From NCBI GenBank assembly GCA_949752795.1, contig OX457075.1, positions 5,570,001 to 5,634,000 of the forward strand: 64,000 nt of DNA. Direction: 5' to 3'. The position numbers and the translations under genes are program-made. The stretch comes from Hyperoodon ampullatus. Lineage: Eukaryota > Chordata > Mammalia > Artiodactyla > Ziphiidae. The notes beneath the pieces are model-generated. The model was not told the origin of the DNA. It saw nothing but the letters and a program-made list of their open reading frames with translations, and made no database searches. Position 1 is the stretch's first letter. Every line of letters starts with the position of its first letter. Shown here piece after piece: positions 36,565 through 47,295 of the stretch.

Positions 36565-36745
36565 ACAATGAAGGTCAAAAGACATGAATTCAAGTTCTGT
36601 CTCTGCTCTTTACTATTTGTGCGATTGTGCAAATTACTAAAACTCTCTGAATCACAGTTAACAAATCTGAAAAATGAAAAGATTCCTATGTGCCTTAGGA
36701 TTGTCATAAAGATTGAATGGGTTAATACTTGGTAAACTCTACAAG
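36565..36745 (+). repeat. MIR SINE relic
   Basis: 'aaagacatgaattcaagttctgtctctgctctttactatttgtgcg', then 'caaattactaaaactctctgaatcacagttaacaaatctgaaaaatgaaa' and 'aggattgtcataaagattgaatgggttaat', gives a nearly complete sense MIR. Confidence 0.8.
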
Positions 36746-37335
36746 CATCAGGAAAAGGGCATTTTTAAAGCACCAGTCTCTATTTGGAAACACTCCAATT
36801 TGACAAAAATCAAATCACTAAAATTATCACCAAAATCATTGGGAAATATTATTTTCTCATGCAGACAAATCATTTATGAAACAAATGTTTGAGAATAAGA
36901 TTGATTTTAACTTTCAATTACTCAATACATTACTGACATTATTTATTTAAAAAATAATAAAGCACAGTTGGCTGGAAAGAGGGCTCAGAATTCAGAATCC
37001 AACCTCCAGGAATGCAAATGGTCAACATGTCTTGGAGGAAGAAGTCTCCCATTGGCTTCATTTCTAAAACAACAGAGATCTCCAGTATTGAGTTTACTGA
37101 CAGGTTGTGAAGAACTCTGCTAGGAATGGTGTTAAGGAAGCTGGCACTTTCTCACTTCTCACAGACATTACTCAAGATGGAGATGCCACTGTGACAAAAT
37201 GTTTCCCGTACAGAAACCCTAAGTGGGACTCCTCAGAAGAAATTCACATTTTTCCATCGTTCTCTGCCGACTTCCTGTGCTGCACTGGAGATGAGGGGAA
37301 GCTATCTGTGGTTGCAGCTTATTTCAACGTTGTTG
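36746..37335. other. Unassigned noncoding DNA
   Basis: Nothing recognised between two MIR relics; AT-rich around 36780-36960. Confidence 0.5.
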
Positions 37336-37339
37336 GTCA

Positions 37340-37485
37340 TTTATAAACTGGGTGACATCAGGTAGGATATTTAACCTCTTTATATTTGGTTTTTTTTTTC
37401 ATCTGCAAAACAAGTAATAAATAGCCCAGCCAAGTAGGTTGTGGTGAGAACTACGTGCAATGACTCCATGAAGACCAGGCTACTA
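37340..37485 (+). repeat. MIR SINE relic
   Basis: 'aactgggtgacatcaggtaggatatttaacctctttat', 'catctgcaaaacaagtaataaat' and 'gtaggttgtggtgagaactacgtgcaatgac' match MIR core and 3' half. A T-run at 37390-37399 lies inside. Confidence 0.7.
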
Positions 37486-38504
37486 AGCGCTAATAAGACT
37501 AATAACACAGAAGAATTTCAACATCAGTTTCCTTCCCTTCTTCCCTCTACCCCCTGTTCAGAGGGTAAATGCTATCAAGTTAAAAAATTTAGAGCAATTT
37601 GATAGTATACACTCTTCTAAAAGTTGCAAATGACTTGCAGTTGATCTTTCCTTTCTAATCTTCCCTTCTGGATGCATTTTCTCCACTAGATTGGCAAACA
37701 AAATTGTGCCATCAGCTTCACAATGATTGATTGGGCCACAACATGTATCTCCTATCTTGTGGCCTGTGAAAGTCAGGATTGTCTTTTCTAAATAGAGTAT
37801 TTAGGATTTCTTGTGGAATGTCCAAAAAATCGACTTAATTAGGATGTTTTCATTTTAGTATCAAGTTTTTAATTGACCCAGAACCATAGCAACCACAGAA
37901 TGGTAGATTGACTCTGAGTATCTCAAGCTATTTGGTTAATTTTTTCCTTCTTATTCAAAACTAAGGTTTTGAATAGGCTTGAGGGAATACGTTTGAGAGA
38001 AAAACAACCCACAACTTTTCTACCATCTTTCCTGGATAGTCATTACATTCAAATTAGCACAAAGTAAAGGGCTCTGTAAAAGTAGGGTGAAATCCCCAGT
38101 TCCCCTAGGGAGTGTCCAGCCAGCAGAATCACTGGGGTGAAGCGTCACTGCTTCCCTCCATTGGCAGGGTTGTCCTGCTGCCACACCTGATGCTCTTTGC
38201 CCTTCCATTTACCATCCTGACTCTGCCAGCATCACCTCTGAAACATCTACAGTGGTTTTGTCACTCTCTGACCTGCCGTATTTGAGCAGCTGGTATGGAG
38301 CTGGTACCCAGGCTACTGCTGCTGCTGCCTTTGTAAGGGGATGCAAAACACCTCCCTCTGGTATTACAGTGCTGACTGGGTTCTCTTAGAGAGTGACTTT
38401 GTCTCCACTTCCTACAAGGAAGCTAGATGGAAAATACTTCCGTGGTTGGGATGGAGGACGTTGGTGGAACATACAAGGCATGACACCTCAGAGTGTTTCT
38501 TGAG
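37486..38504. other. Unassigned noncoding DNA
   Basis: No repeat or gene was identified. Confidence 0.5.
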
Positions 38505-38505
38505 C

Positions 38506-38961
38506 TGTGTTTAGTTTTCTCTGGTTGCCATAACAACTTCCTACAGATTTGGTAGCTTAAAAAGAACAGAAAAGTATTCTCTCACAGTTCTTGTGGTCAG
38601 AAGTCTGAAATCAAGGTGTCTGCTGGGCTGCACTTCCTCTGAAGACTGTAGGGGCATTCCTTCATTTCCTCTTCTGGATTCTGGTGGCCGTTGACATTCC
38701 TTGTGGCTGCATCATTCCAATCTCTGCCCCAGTCTCCACGTCACCGTCTCTTCTCCCTAAGTCTCTCCTCCAGGTTATGTCTTACAAAAACACTTCTCAC
38801 TGGGTTTAGGGCCCTCCTGATAACCCAGGATGATCTCATCTGTAGAGTCTTAGCTTAATTATATCTGCAAAGACTGTTTCTCCAAAGAAGATTACATTCA
38901 CAAGTTCTGGAGATTAGGACCTGGACGTATCTTTTTGAGGGCCCCCATTCAACCCCCTACA
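38506..38961 (-). mobile_element. MLT1-type (MaLR) solo LTR, minus strand
   Basis: Opens 'tgtttagttttctctggttgccataacaac', contains 'tctctcacagttcttgtggtcagaagtctgaaatcaaggtgtctgctgggctg', and closes 'ggagattaggacctggacgtatc...ccccctaca'. This is the reverse complement of a MaLR/MLT1 LTR with TG..CA ends. No internal region or partner LTR was seen, so it is most likely a solo LTR. Confidence 0.8.
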
Positions 38962-38999
38962 GCCTGCTGCATGGATTATAGACCTCAGAGGGCAAGGAA

Positions 39000-39430
39000 A
39001 CAAGGGTCCCTCTTAAAATAATCCAGGCAAAAGCTGGAGGTGGCTTGGACTAGGTAGTGGTGGTAGAGGCCATGGGAAATGGCCAGAGTCTGTCTGTATT
39101 TTAAATGTAGGGCTGATGGGAAGTGCTGTTGAACTGGACATGGGTTATGAAAAAAACAACAGGAGTCAGGGGTGACTCCAGAGTTTTTTGCCTGAACAGC
39201 TGGAGAAGAGGGTTTTCACTTATTGATTTGAGCAACATTTGGGCAGGAACAGCTCTGAGGTGAAAATCGGGAGTCCAGTTTTGTACATGTTACATTTCAG
39301 AGGTCTATTTGCGATCCCAAATGAAATGTGAGGTAGTCTATTGGATACATAAATCTGTACACAAGAATCATCAAGACTCAGATTTCTAAAGTTCACGGTC
39401 ATAGTTGGAGGAGACCCATGTGTAGACAGA
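39000..39430 (-). mobile_element. Decayed L2 LINE fragment, antisense
   Basis: 'aataatccaggcaaaagctggaggtggcttggactaggtagtgg', 'gtgactccagagttttttgcctgaacagctgga' and 'agtccagttttgtacatgttacatttcagaggtctatttg' are the complement of L2 ORF2 C-terminal/RT text. No open frame remains. Confidence 0.7.
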
Positions 39431-41519
39431 CAATAATAATCCACCTTGATAAGAGCTATTGAAGAGAGGAAAGCAAGTCCCGTGGGGTCTAAGGAAAGGA
39501 GTTGGGGGCTGGTCTTAACGGGTTTTGGTGGCCACCCAGGCAGAACTCCTCAGCCATCACCGAGAAGCTCCAGAGCAAGGAAGTCACCCTGAGGGAGAGG
39601 AGGAAGGAGAGCAGAGAGGGGGACTGTGACAGCACAGGTGGCACCACAGAAATCTGTTTTATGGGCAGAGAGCCCAAGGTGGTTCTGCTCTGTGGACCTG
39701 TCAGTGCCCAGGGCACCTGCTGGCCAGCACCTAGGGAGGAATATTGCCCATAAGGAGTGGAGGAGAATGATACATAGAGACTGGGGATTTAGCCAGGCCC
39801 CCCATGGAGCAACAGAGGATGTGGGGGGCATAGCCCGTAGGGCAGGAAGGTTGCACACACCTGGGAGAAACCCCGTGACTCTGAAAGAACCAGAGGAAGG
39901 TGTTTGGAGCTAACCTTTATGCAAATTTGCTCCTGGTCAGATGTGGCCTCCTGCCCACTTATTAGTGTGTGCCCCCCTCTGTGCCCTCAGCCTCTGGGGC
40001 CCAAGAGATGAGCTGTAGATGATTATCCTTCTGCTGGGAGAGTACTGCCGACAGCACAGCACGAGCCAACACCCAGAAACATAAACTACTGGCACATACG
40101 AGGGTACTGCGGTGTGCCAAAGCAGCCCAATTCAAGCTCCTATTCTTTTACTTTAGAAAAGGAATTTAGCTTTGAATTGACTCCTCCTAATTTTAATGAG
40201 TGGGTGTACAAGTGGGTATACATATACTATACTCACCCAGTTTGGTGGTAGCTTTCCACCTCTGTATTTGTGTGCACATGTGCTTGTGTGTGCGAATCTC
40301 AATGTACATGCCTGGGAGGTGAAATGAATTAAGAAGAAGAAGAAGAGAGGAAAAAGGGGTATTTGTGTCTGTTACATACATATCACCTTTCTTTGTGAAG
40401 TCTAAGGTTCCTTCCAGTGAGAGAGGGCAGAGCTGGGAGTTCTGCTTCTATGACCACCTGTGAGGCAGCATCACTGCTTGCAGCCCATGTTAAAATGACT
40501 ATCTGTCCAGCATGACATCCTGTCAGGATGCAAACAGGACAAGCTGCCTAGAGCATCCCATTTCCGTAGAATCTTGAGCTTCCGAAGGTCATATGTTGGT
40601 GTAATATTTTTTGGAGCCTTAAGGAGAAAGATGGGCAGAGAAGGAGAGACACCCTCCCTAGATGCTCCTGGAGCCTTGCCTTGGGCTGCCTCGCCCCCGG
40701 GCCACCCCTTGTCTGGGATCCTGTCTCACCTTCAGCACTTCCCATCAGGTGTGCCTGGAGTCCAGGGCTCAGCCCTAAAACAATGGAAAAAGCACAAGTT
40801 TCAGGGACAAAGATTGAGGGCATCATTGTTTGCTGAGTTTTCATCATGAAGCCAGAGCTGAAAGCTACAAAACGAAGTCCACTGGATAAGGTGGTTATTT
40901 TGATTTTGATTCAAAGGTCTAAAAAAAAAAATTAGAGAAATGAGCAGGAGAGGTAAGTCTCAGCCAAAACCAGATCTTAAAGTGGAGAGGAACCTCTTGG
41001 GACCTCTCACTGGGGACATTTGCCTTGTTCGTTAAGATGTGAGATTGGAAAGGCGATCTATTTTGTTAATTGCCTTTAGTAGCCCTCCACCTTCTCAGAT
41101 TCGTTTAGCCTTCTCTGCTTTACTGCCATCACGCAAGTAAATTACACTGAATCCAAATTATTGGATAATTCTACTTTTAAAAATGGGGAGAGAGGAAATA
41201 TAAGTCCATCCAGGTCATCTCTTCTGATCGGCAGATGAGCACAGAGATGCTTGTGTGTTTTTGTGGAACAGTCAAGCCTGCACACAGCTCTATTGGTCCT
41301 GTCCAGATGCTGCTAAGCTGAAACACTAATTCATGAGTGGTGAAGTGGCAATATCACTCGGAAAAAAAATTCAGGTAGATCTGGTGGTTCATAGGAATTT
41401 ATTGACAAGAAAAAATTCTTTGTCCCTTATAATCAGGAAGAAAACCACATGAGCGCGGCTGTCTTTTTAAAAAAATAATTGTAGCTTGTCAGAGTCTTAA
41501 GCATAGTCCAGCAAAATTC
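39431..41519. other. Unassigned noncoding DNA
   Basis: No family recognised. There is a (GAA)n run near 40332-40348 and a TG/GTGTG-rich patch near 40266-40292. Overlapping frames at 39489-39913 run on both strands and are not convincing. Confidence 0.5.
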
Positions 41520-41524
41520 TAATT

Positions 41525-42112
41525 CCAAAAGATACATGCACCCCAACATTCACAGCAGCACTATTCATGATAGCTAAGACATGGAAGCAACCTAAGTGTC
41601 CATTCACAGATAAATGGATAAAGAACATGCTGCACATGGAATATTACTCAGCCATTAAAAAAGAATGAAATTATGTCATTTTCAGCAACATGCATGGACC
41701 TAGAGATGATCATACTAAGTGAAGTAAGTAAGTCAGAAAGAGAAAGACAAATACCATATGGTATCACTTATATGTCGAATCTAAAATATGACACAAATGA
41801 ACTGATCTGTGAAACAGAAGCAGACTCACAGACATAGAGAATAGACTTGCGATTGCCAAGAGGGATGGGGGGAAGGGGAGGGATAGATTGGGAGTTTGGG
41901 ACTAGTAGATGCAAACTACTGCATATAGAATGGATAAACAACAAGGTCCTACTGTATGGCACAGGGAATTATATTCAATATCCTGTAATAGACCATAATA
42001 GAAAAGAATATGAAAAAGAATATGTATGTATAATTGAAGCACTTTGCTGTACAGCAGAAATTAACACAACATTGTAAAGCAACTATACTTCAATAAAATA
42101 AATTTAAAAAAA
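41525..42112 (+). mobile_element. L1 3' end, 5'-truncated
   Basis: 'gatacatgcaccccaacattcacagcagcactattcatgatagc', 'attactcagccattaaaaaagaatgaaat' and 'gtgaagtaagtaagtcagaaagag' are the end of ORF2. They are followed by a 3' UTR ending 'gctgtacagcagaaattaacacaacattgtaaagcaac' and an A-rich tail. Only about 590 bp is present and the ORF2 end carries stops. Confidence 0.9.
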
Positions 42113-43514
42113 AGAATGGTCTGGGTGTAGTAAAATGTCCTGGCAGGCACCCACTGGAGGGGTGTTGGTGGGCTGAGTGTGAAGAATAGTGTTAGGCCTT
42201 CGCTAAATCACAGTATTTTGAAATTCTTAGGTTCAAGCATGTGGGCACAGGCCAAGAAATGGAGCCTTAGCGGCCAGCATGGGCTCAGGAATGAGGTCCC
42301 AGCACCCACTCTGGGCTCTACCTTTGTGAGTGTAGGTAATGCATGAATATTTTTAAGGCAGAGTCAGCAGATTCCTGACAAGGGAGCATGGGGCCTGGGG
42401 CTGAGATTTCCTCTTCACAGGTTCTGCTCCCTTCTCTAATTCAGTCTTTTAGAGTCTCATAATATTTGGGGGACAACAAAATTAACACACAAGAAACCTT
42501 TCATGAGCGTTTGACCACAATATAGGAATGTGATGACTAAGATTACTAAATTATACAGTTAAGCAAAATAGTAAAGAATTCTGTTAAGAGGGTTGATACC
42601 ATAAAATTGGAAAATTATGAATCAGATTACATATCCTTCATATTGATACTGACCAGGGCTCTTGGCCTTCCCACATCAATAGAAATTGACTAGAGGCCAG
42701 ACAGGAAATTCAGGCAAAGCTTTTGGGGGGCCTCTGCTGCAGCAGCGGGGCCGGGTAGGCAAAAACAAGTAACAGGTTCCCTTGCTCGCCCTCTGAGCCG
42801 GGACCAAGCTGGATCCTCACACGGGATGAGGGTAGAGGTGTGTCCAGGGGTCATGCTGGAAGGGTGGCTTGCCCACCTCTTCGGTGGTGTGTGCAGGGTG
42901 CATGCGCAGTACCCTGCTTTTGCTCCCAACACACTGTTTTTGCTCCCAGCTCTTCAGAAGTGGCAGTTGGGGTTTTTTTTTGTCTTTCTTTAATCTTTTG
43001 TCCATAATTTGCCCCAGCTGTGCATGCACGCAGTTATATTTAGTCCCATGTAGTTTCTTTGTATTTTGTTGCTGGAGGAGACATTTGTCCAACTGCAGGC
43101 CCTGCAGAAAGGGTCCCAGGTCCCAGGCCTGTCTCAGTATTTGTTGAATGAAACATTAAGTGAACCTTCTTTGGCCATTTCTCTGCATCTACCACCACCC
43201 TCCCAGTCCTGGTAATCCCCCAAATCCCAGGGAGGCAGGGATCCATTGCTTTCAGATCCTGTTCTATTTTGCTTCCTCCAGGCTCGGATCAAACAAAGGG
43301 CAGCCTTAGTGATGACCATGAATATTGAACTGAACTTTGCTGGGTCGGGGGGATGGGGAATGACCATATAGTCATTTTTATCTCTCTGGTTGTCCTGCAT
43401 CTGTTTAAGGAAGTGAGACTCAAACATTTTGAGGTAGAAGGAAGAATACTGCCATCAATGAAGCAAGGTCCCCCAACCTCTTTTTGTAGCTCATTAAAAA
43501 CGTTGCTTAGATAG
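42113..43514. other. Unassigned noncoding DNA
   Basis: No repeat or gene recognised with confidence. A weak L2-like phrase 'cagtatttgttgaatgaa' occurs near 43135. Confidence 0.45.
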
Positions 43515-43517
43515 ATA

Positions 43518-43785
43518 AACATGGGGGGGGGGATAAATTGGGAGATTCGGATTGAGTTATACACACTACTATATATAAAATAGATAACTAATAAGGACCT
43601 ACTGTAGAGCACAGGGAACTGTACCCAATACTCTGTAATGACCTACATGAGAAAAGAATCTAAAAAAGAGTGGATACATGTATATGTATAACTGCTTCAC
43701 TCTGCTGTACACCTGAAACTAACACAACATTGTAAATCAACTATACTCCAATATAAAGTTTTTAAAAAGAAAAAAATATAACCAC
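43518..43785 (+). mobile_element. L1 3' UTR fragment
   Basis: A G-run then 'ataaattgggagattcgg', 'aataaggacctactgtagagcacagggaac', 'gcttcactctgctgtacacctgaaactaacacaacattgtaaatcaac' and an A-rich tail. This is the terminal part of the same L1 3' end type as 41525-42112, with an unusually pure G-run at its start. Confidence 0.9.
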
Positions 43786-44338
43786 GGTTACACAAGGACT
43801 TAATTTTCCCCATTTTGCTTTGCAAATCAGTGGAAACGTTCCAGTCCCCAGTGCTCAATTTGGAGAGATTCAGTGAACCTGTACACAGAAAATGAATCAC
43901 ATCACAGTCAGATCCTGAGCCCTCCTGAAGCCATTAAGCTTCAATATATATGTTTTTAATATTAGTTGATGTGGATTTAATAGAAACCAAGTATCCTAGT
44001 TAATTAAATGTGTTGCTAGGAATATTTTCAAAGCTTAATTCAAAGTCATATTCTATGGCTTTGGGCACTATTTTCATATCACTGGAGTATTATCAGTTCA
44101 TCTGGGATGAGAAAGAAACACTAGGAAGTAGACAGTGAAGAGTGTGTGTTTTCCTCATTTTCCTAATACTAGCTATTTGTGAAACAAAACAAAAATACTG
44201 AATCTTTAGGAATTGTCTTCCTGGCAATCCATATGATTTTCCTCTCTCTTAAAGATTCCTAACAAAAACATTACAATGCTCCAACAAAGCAAGTCTGGAA
44301 AACACGTTTGCTGTGGCTGGACCCTTAGAGATTGTATC
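43786..44338. other. Unassigned noncoding DNA
   Basis: Nothing recognised upstream of the DNA transposon cluster. Confidence 0.5.
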
Positions 44339-44339
44339 C

Positions 44340-44513
44340 CCCCCGAGTATAATTGGCAATGTTTGGAGACGCTTTTGACTGTTATGATGGGGAAAGGGGT
44401 AGGTTGCTGTGACTCTGAGAGATATGCTAAACATTCTAAATGCACAGGACAGTCTCCCCGACAAAAAGTATCCTGTCCAAAAATATTAGTAGTGCTGAGG
44501 TTGAGAAGCCCTG
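44340..44513 (+). mobile_element. MER20-like hAT-Charlie relic
   Basis: 'attggcaatgtttggagacgcttttgactgtt', 'gatatgctaaacattctaaatgcacaggacagtc' and terminal 'gtgctgaggttgagaagccctg' follow the MER20 consensus order as I remember it. The 5' terminus is poorly preserved. Confidence 0.8.
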
Positions 44514-44578
44514 CTGTAGGGAATCTATTTGCTGAGGATAAGATGTCCCAGATGTGCTAAAGGCAACATCTCCTATAG

Positions 44579-44801
44579 CAGGGGTCCCCAACCCCCAGGC
44601 CGTGGTACCGGTCCACAGCCTGTTAGGAGCCAGGCGGCCCAGCAGGAGGTGAGCGGCCCGCAGGCGAGCGAGGCTCCTCTGCCACTCCCCACCGCTCCCC
44701 GTCACTCTCAGTACTGCCTGACCCATTCCCCCTCGACCCCGTCCATGGAAAAGTTGTTTTCCACAAACCCGATCCCTGGTCCAAAAGGCTGGGGTCTGCT
44801 G
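44579..44801 (+). mobile_element. MER1-like hAT-Charlie element
   Basis: Starts 'caggggtccccaacccc' and ends 'aaggctggggtctgctg', imperfect inverted termini. It contains 'gtaccggtccacagcctgttaggagcc' and 'gcaggaggtgagcgg'. An 8-bp target-site duplication, as expected for hAT, is visible: 'tcctatag' (44571-44578) and 'tcctagag' (44802-44809). At 223 bp it lacks part of the middle. Family name is from memory. Confidence 0.88.
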
Positions 44802-44985
44802 TCCTAGAGAAAAGAAGGCTCCTTCTACTTCTGAAGTGTGGGCACACTCCTGGGTCTGCACCCACGCGCATGTGCAGATCCTTCAGGAAGCGGCTCCAGC
44901 CCAGCTTCCTCATTGGCTTCCTCCTGGTGTCCCCATGCATGTTGGTAACTTCTACCCCTGACCTAATGTGCTTAGTGACAGGCAC

Positions 44986-45619
44986 TACAGAAGGGCCCTG
45001 AATGATGATTTCTCAACTGTACCATGGTGCGAAAGCAATACACAGTTAATAGAAACTGAAGTTTGAAGCTTGATCTTTTCTCAGGCTAGTCATCTGTGGT
45101 AAGACCCTCCCTGGTATAGGTGAGCAGCCCAGGGAGCCGTAGGTCCCATGCCATCATGGGGTAAAGAATCCACAGCTTTGTAACCATTCTGTACCGGGAC
45201 AACCATGCTGTTTTTCACTTAAAACAGTATTCAATTAATTATGTGAGAGATGCAACACTTTATTATAAAATAAGTTTTGTGTTAGATGATTTTGCCCAAC
45301 AGTAGGCTAGTGTAATTATTCTGAGCACATTTAAAACAGACCAAGCTAGGCTAGGATGTTTAGTAGGTTAGAGGTTTTAAATCAATTTTTTAAAATTAAT
45401 TTTTATTGGAGTATGGTTGCTTTACAGTGTTGTGTTAGCCTCCACTGCACAAAAAAATGAATCAGCCATACACATACAGATATCCCCTCCCTTTTGGACT
45501 TCCCTCCCATTTCGATTTAAATCCATTTTGAAACATTTAAAATTTTCAACTTACAGTATTTTCAAGGTACAATGAGTTTATTGGGATGTAACCCCATTGT
45601 AAGCTGAGGAAGATCTGTA
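44986..45619. mobile_element. Near-complete Tigger/mariner-type nonautonomous transposon
   Basis: The termini are inverted: 'tacagaagggccc' at the left and the reverse complement of 'tacagatcttcctcagc' at the right. Inside are 'accatggtgcgaaagcaatacacag', 'accattctgtaccggg', 'tttattataaaataagttttgtgttagatgattttgcccaac' and 'tattgggatgtaaccccattgtaagc'. This matches a dispersed TA-target Tc1/mariner (Tigger-like) element. An L1 tail is nested at 45390-45515. No transposase frame is present. Confidence 0.78.
45390..45515 (-). mobile_element. L1 3' tail nested in a DNA transposon, minus strand
   Basis: 'tttttattggagtatggttgctttacagtgttgtgttagcctcc' to 'ttggacttccctccca' is the reverse complement of an L1 3' UTR. 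It is flanked by a 14-bp target-site duplication with one mismatch: 'tttaaatcaatttt' (45376-45389) and 'tttaaatccatttt' (45516-45529). The flanking Tigger sequence continues on both sides, so the L1 is younger. Confidence 0.9.
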
Positions 45620-45638
45620 ATGTAATGTAATGTAAATC
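45616..45638. repeat. (TGTAA)n microsatellite
   Basis: Four successive 'tgtaa' units start in the right end of the Tigger element. It probably arose by slippage seeded by the terminal 'tgta'. Confidence 0.8.
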
Positions 45639-45689
45639 AGACGCACATATTAATCTTAATTAATGAAAATAGGTACATGTCGAAGTCTT

Positions 45690-45825
45690 CTCAGCTTTAT
45701 CTCTCCACTTAGACCATATGCTCCTTCTCTTTCTTATCTAAAAAGATAGTGTCTCCCTAACACCCAATACAGAGCTAGCCTCAAAGAAGACTTCAATGCA
45801 TACTTGTTTGTTGATGGAATGGCAT
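45690..45825 (+). repeat. L2 3' end
   Basis: 'cttagaccatatgctccttctctttct', 'cacccaatacagagctagcctcaaagaagacttcaatgcatacttgtttgttgatggaatg' matches the L2 3' UTR and tail in sense. Confidence 0.65.
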
Positions 45826-46014
45826 ATACTTACCTGCATTTATTAATTTGCTTAAATTTACAACTATCTGCTCTATTAAATAAAGCACAAAACCAAAATA
45901 ATCAAGTCACAATGGAAGACATTTAAACAAAACACACACATCCCTCAAACAACTCCACTCATGACTAGATTTGGAGGCATAATCTCACAGCATTGAAAAC
46001 CTGTCAGAAGAAAT

Positions 46015-46180
46015 CACTTATTCATTCACCAAACATTTAAAGAACAGCTACTATGTGGTTGCCTATTGGGAACACAGGAGAATGAATAGTTTTCTTCTGT
46101 GAATCACAAAGTCTAAACATATAAGAGGGCAAATAAGTCACCAGTTAGATGGAAGTGTGATCATCCATATACAGGTCCAA
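46015..46180 (-). repeat. L2 3' end, antisense
   Basis: 'ttattcattcaccaaacatttaaagaacagctactatgtgg', then 'gggaacacaggagaatgaata', is the reverse complement of the L2 3' end. Confidence 0.65.
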
Positions 46181-47165
46181 GGGCTGTGAGAGCCTAAGGG
46201 GGAGGGATTTGCTCTTTGGATTTGGGAGACATCTGAGAATATTAGGCTTAGAAAGATGGGTAGAAAATTTCCAAGTGAATAACAACACAAAGGGATTATT
46301 TCTTGACAGAGAAAAAACAAGCAAACAAACAAAGATGAAGGAATACAAACTCTTGGTGAGATCAGAGACAAATCTATTATTAGTCTGGTAAAATTGAACT
46401 CTCACATGAGTGGGGTGAAATTTCATGAAATTTATGAAATCATAAATTAAGGATGGAGAGTGAAGAGTCATATAAACCATGCCGAGGGCTTTGGCTTTTT
46501 GTCTATAGTCAGTGTTTAAGCAGGGGAGCTCTCTTTCCTCAGGTCCAAGGTCTTATGGGTCTTATGATGATGGGGCGGTTTGCATCTGGAGAAAGCTTTG
46601 GAGGCTGCAGGGGCGTTTGATGGGTGAGGGAGTTAAATTCAGCCGCGAAACATCAGCTTGTTTACGTAGACACTGAATCTGCAGGTCCAGATAGTATTGT
46701 TCTCTGGGTAACTGGGAGACAGTCAAAGAGGGATAATGACTTTTAGAGCAGTGTCACTGGCAGAGCTTTCTTTTTAGAGCTGGCACACCCTTCGTGAGCA
46801 CCTGTGCTTTCCCATGGCAGGAGTTTGTGTGGATGCCTGTCTGATGTGAAGTGGGCTCAAAGATGAACGGAAGCTGCAGAATCCACTCTCTGTTTGCTGC
46901 CAGTCCCCTCCTGCTTTCTGTCTCCCCTTGATAAAACGAATAAAGCAAACCGGAGCTATCGGGCTTCAAAGAGCTGCACGAAAATGTTGGAATGAATAAC
47001 AAGATCGTGGATGTGGGTGAGCACCCACATTAAACCTGGTCTGTCACTTGTAGGTGGTGGGGCCTTCTGCCAGCAACTGTGATGATGTCTTGTTAGCTTT
47101 CTCCATTGCGAAGAAATTCCTCATTTCTTCTTTTACCTCCCCACCCTTCTTCTGAAAATACGCAG
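46181..47165. other. Unassigned noncoding DNA
   Basis: No gene or repeat family recognised. An AAAC-rich patch lies at 46316-46331. Confidence 0.5.
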
Positions 47166-47295
47166 TTTTAAAAAATTATAAAAATACTATATGCTTATTA
47201 GTGGGAAACTTGAGGCACCCAGAAAAAGATAAAGAAATAATACAAATCACCCACATCCCCAACTTCCAGAAACAATCATCGTTCGTATTTGAGGG
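47166..47295. repeat. Ancient interspersed repeat, family uncertain
   Basis: 'aaaaattataaaaatactatatgcttatta', 'aaagataaagaaataatacaaatcacccacatccccaacttccagaaacaatcatcg' resembles a dispersed mammalian repeat with an 'aatcacccataatcccaccacccagagataacc' core. I could not assign the family or strand securely. Confidence 0.45.
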
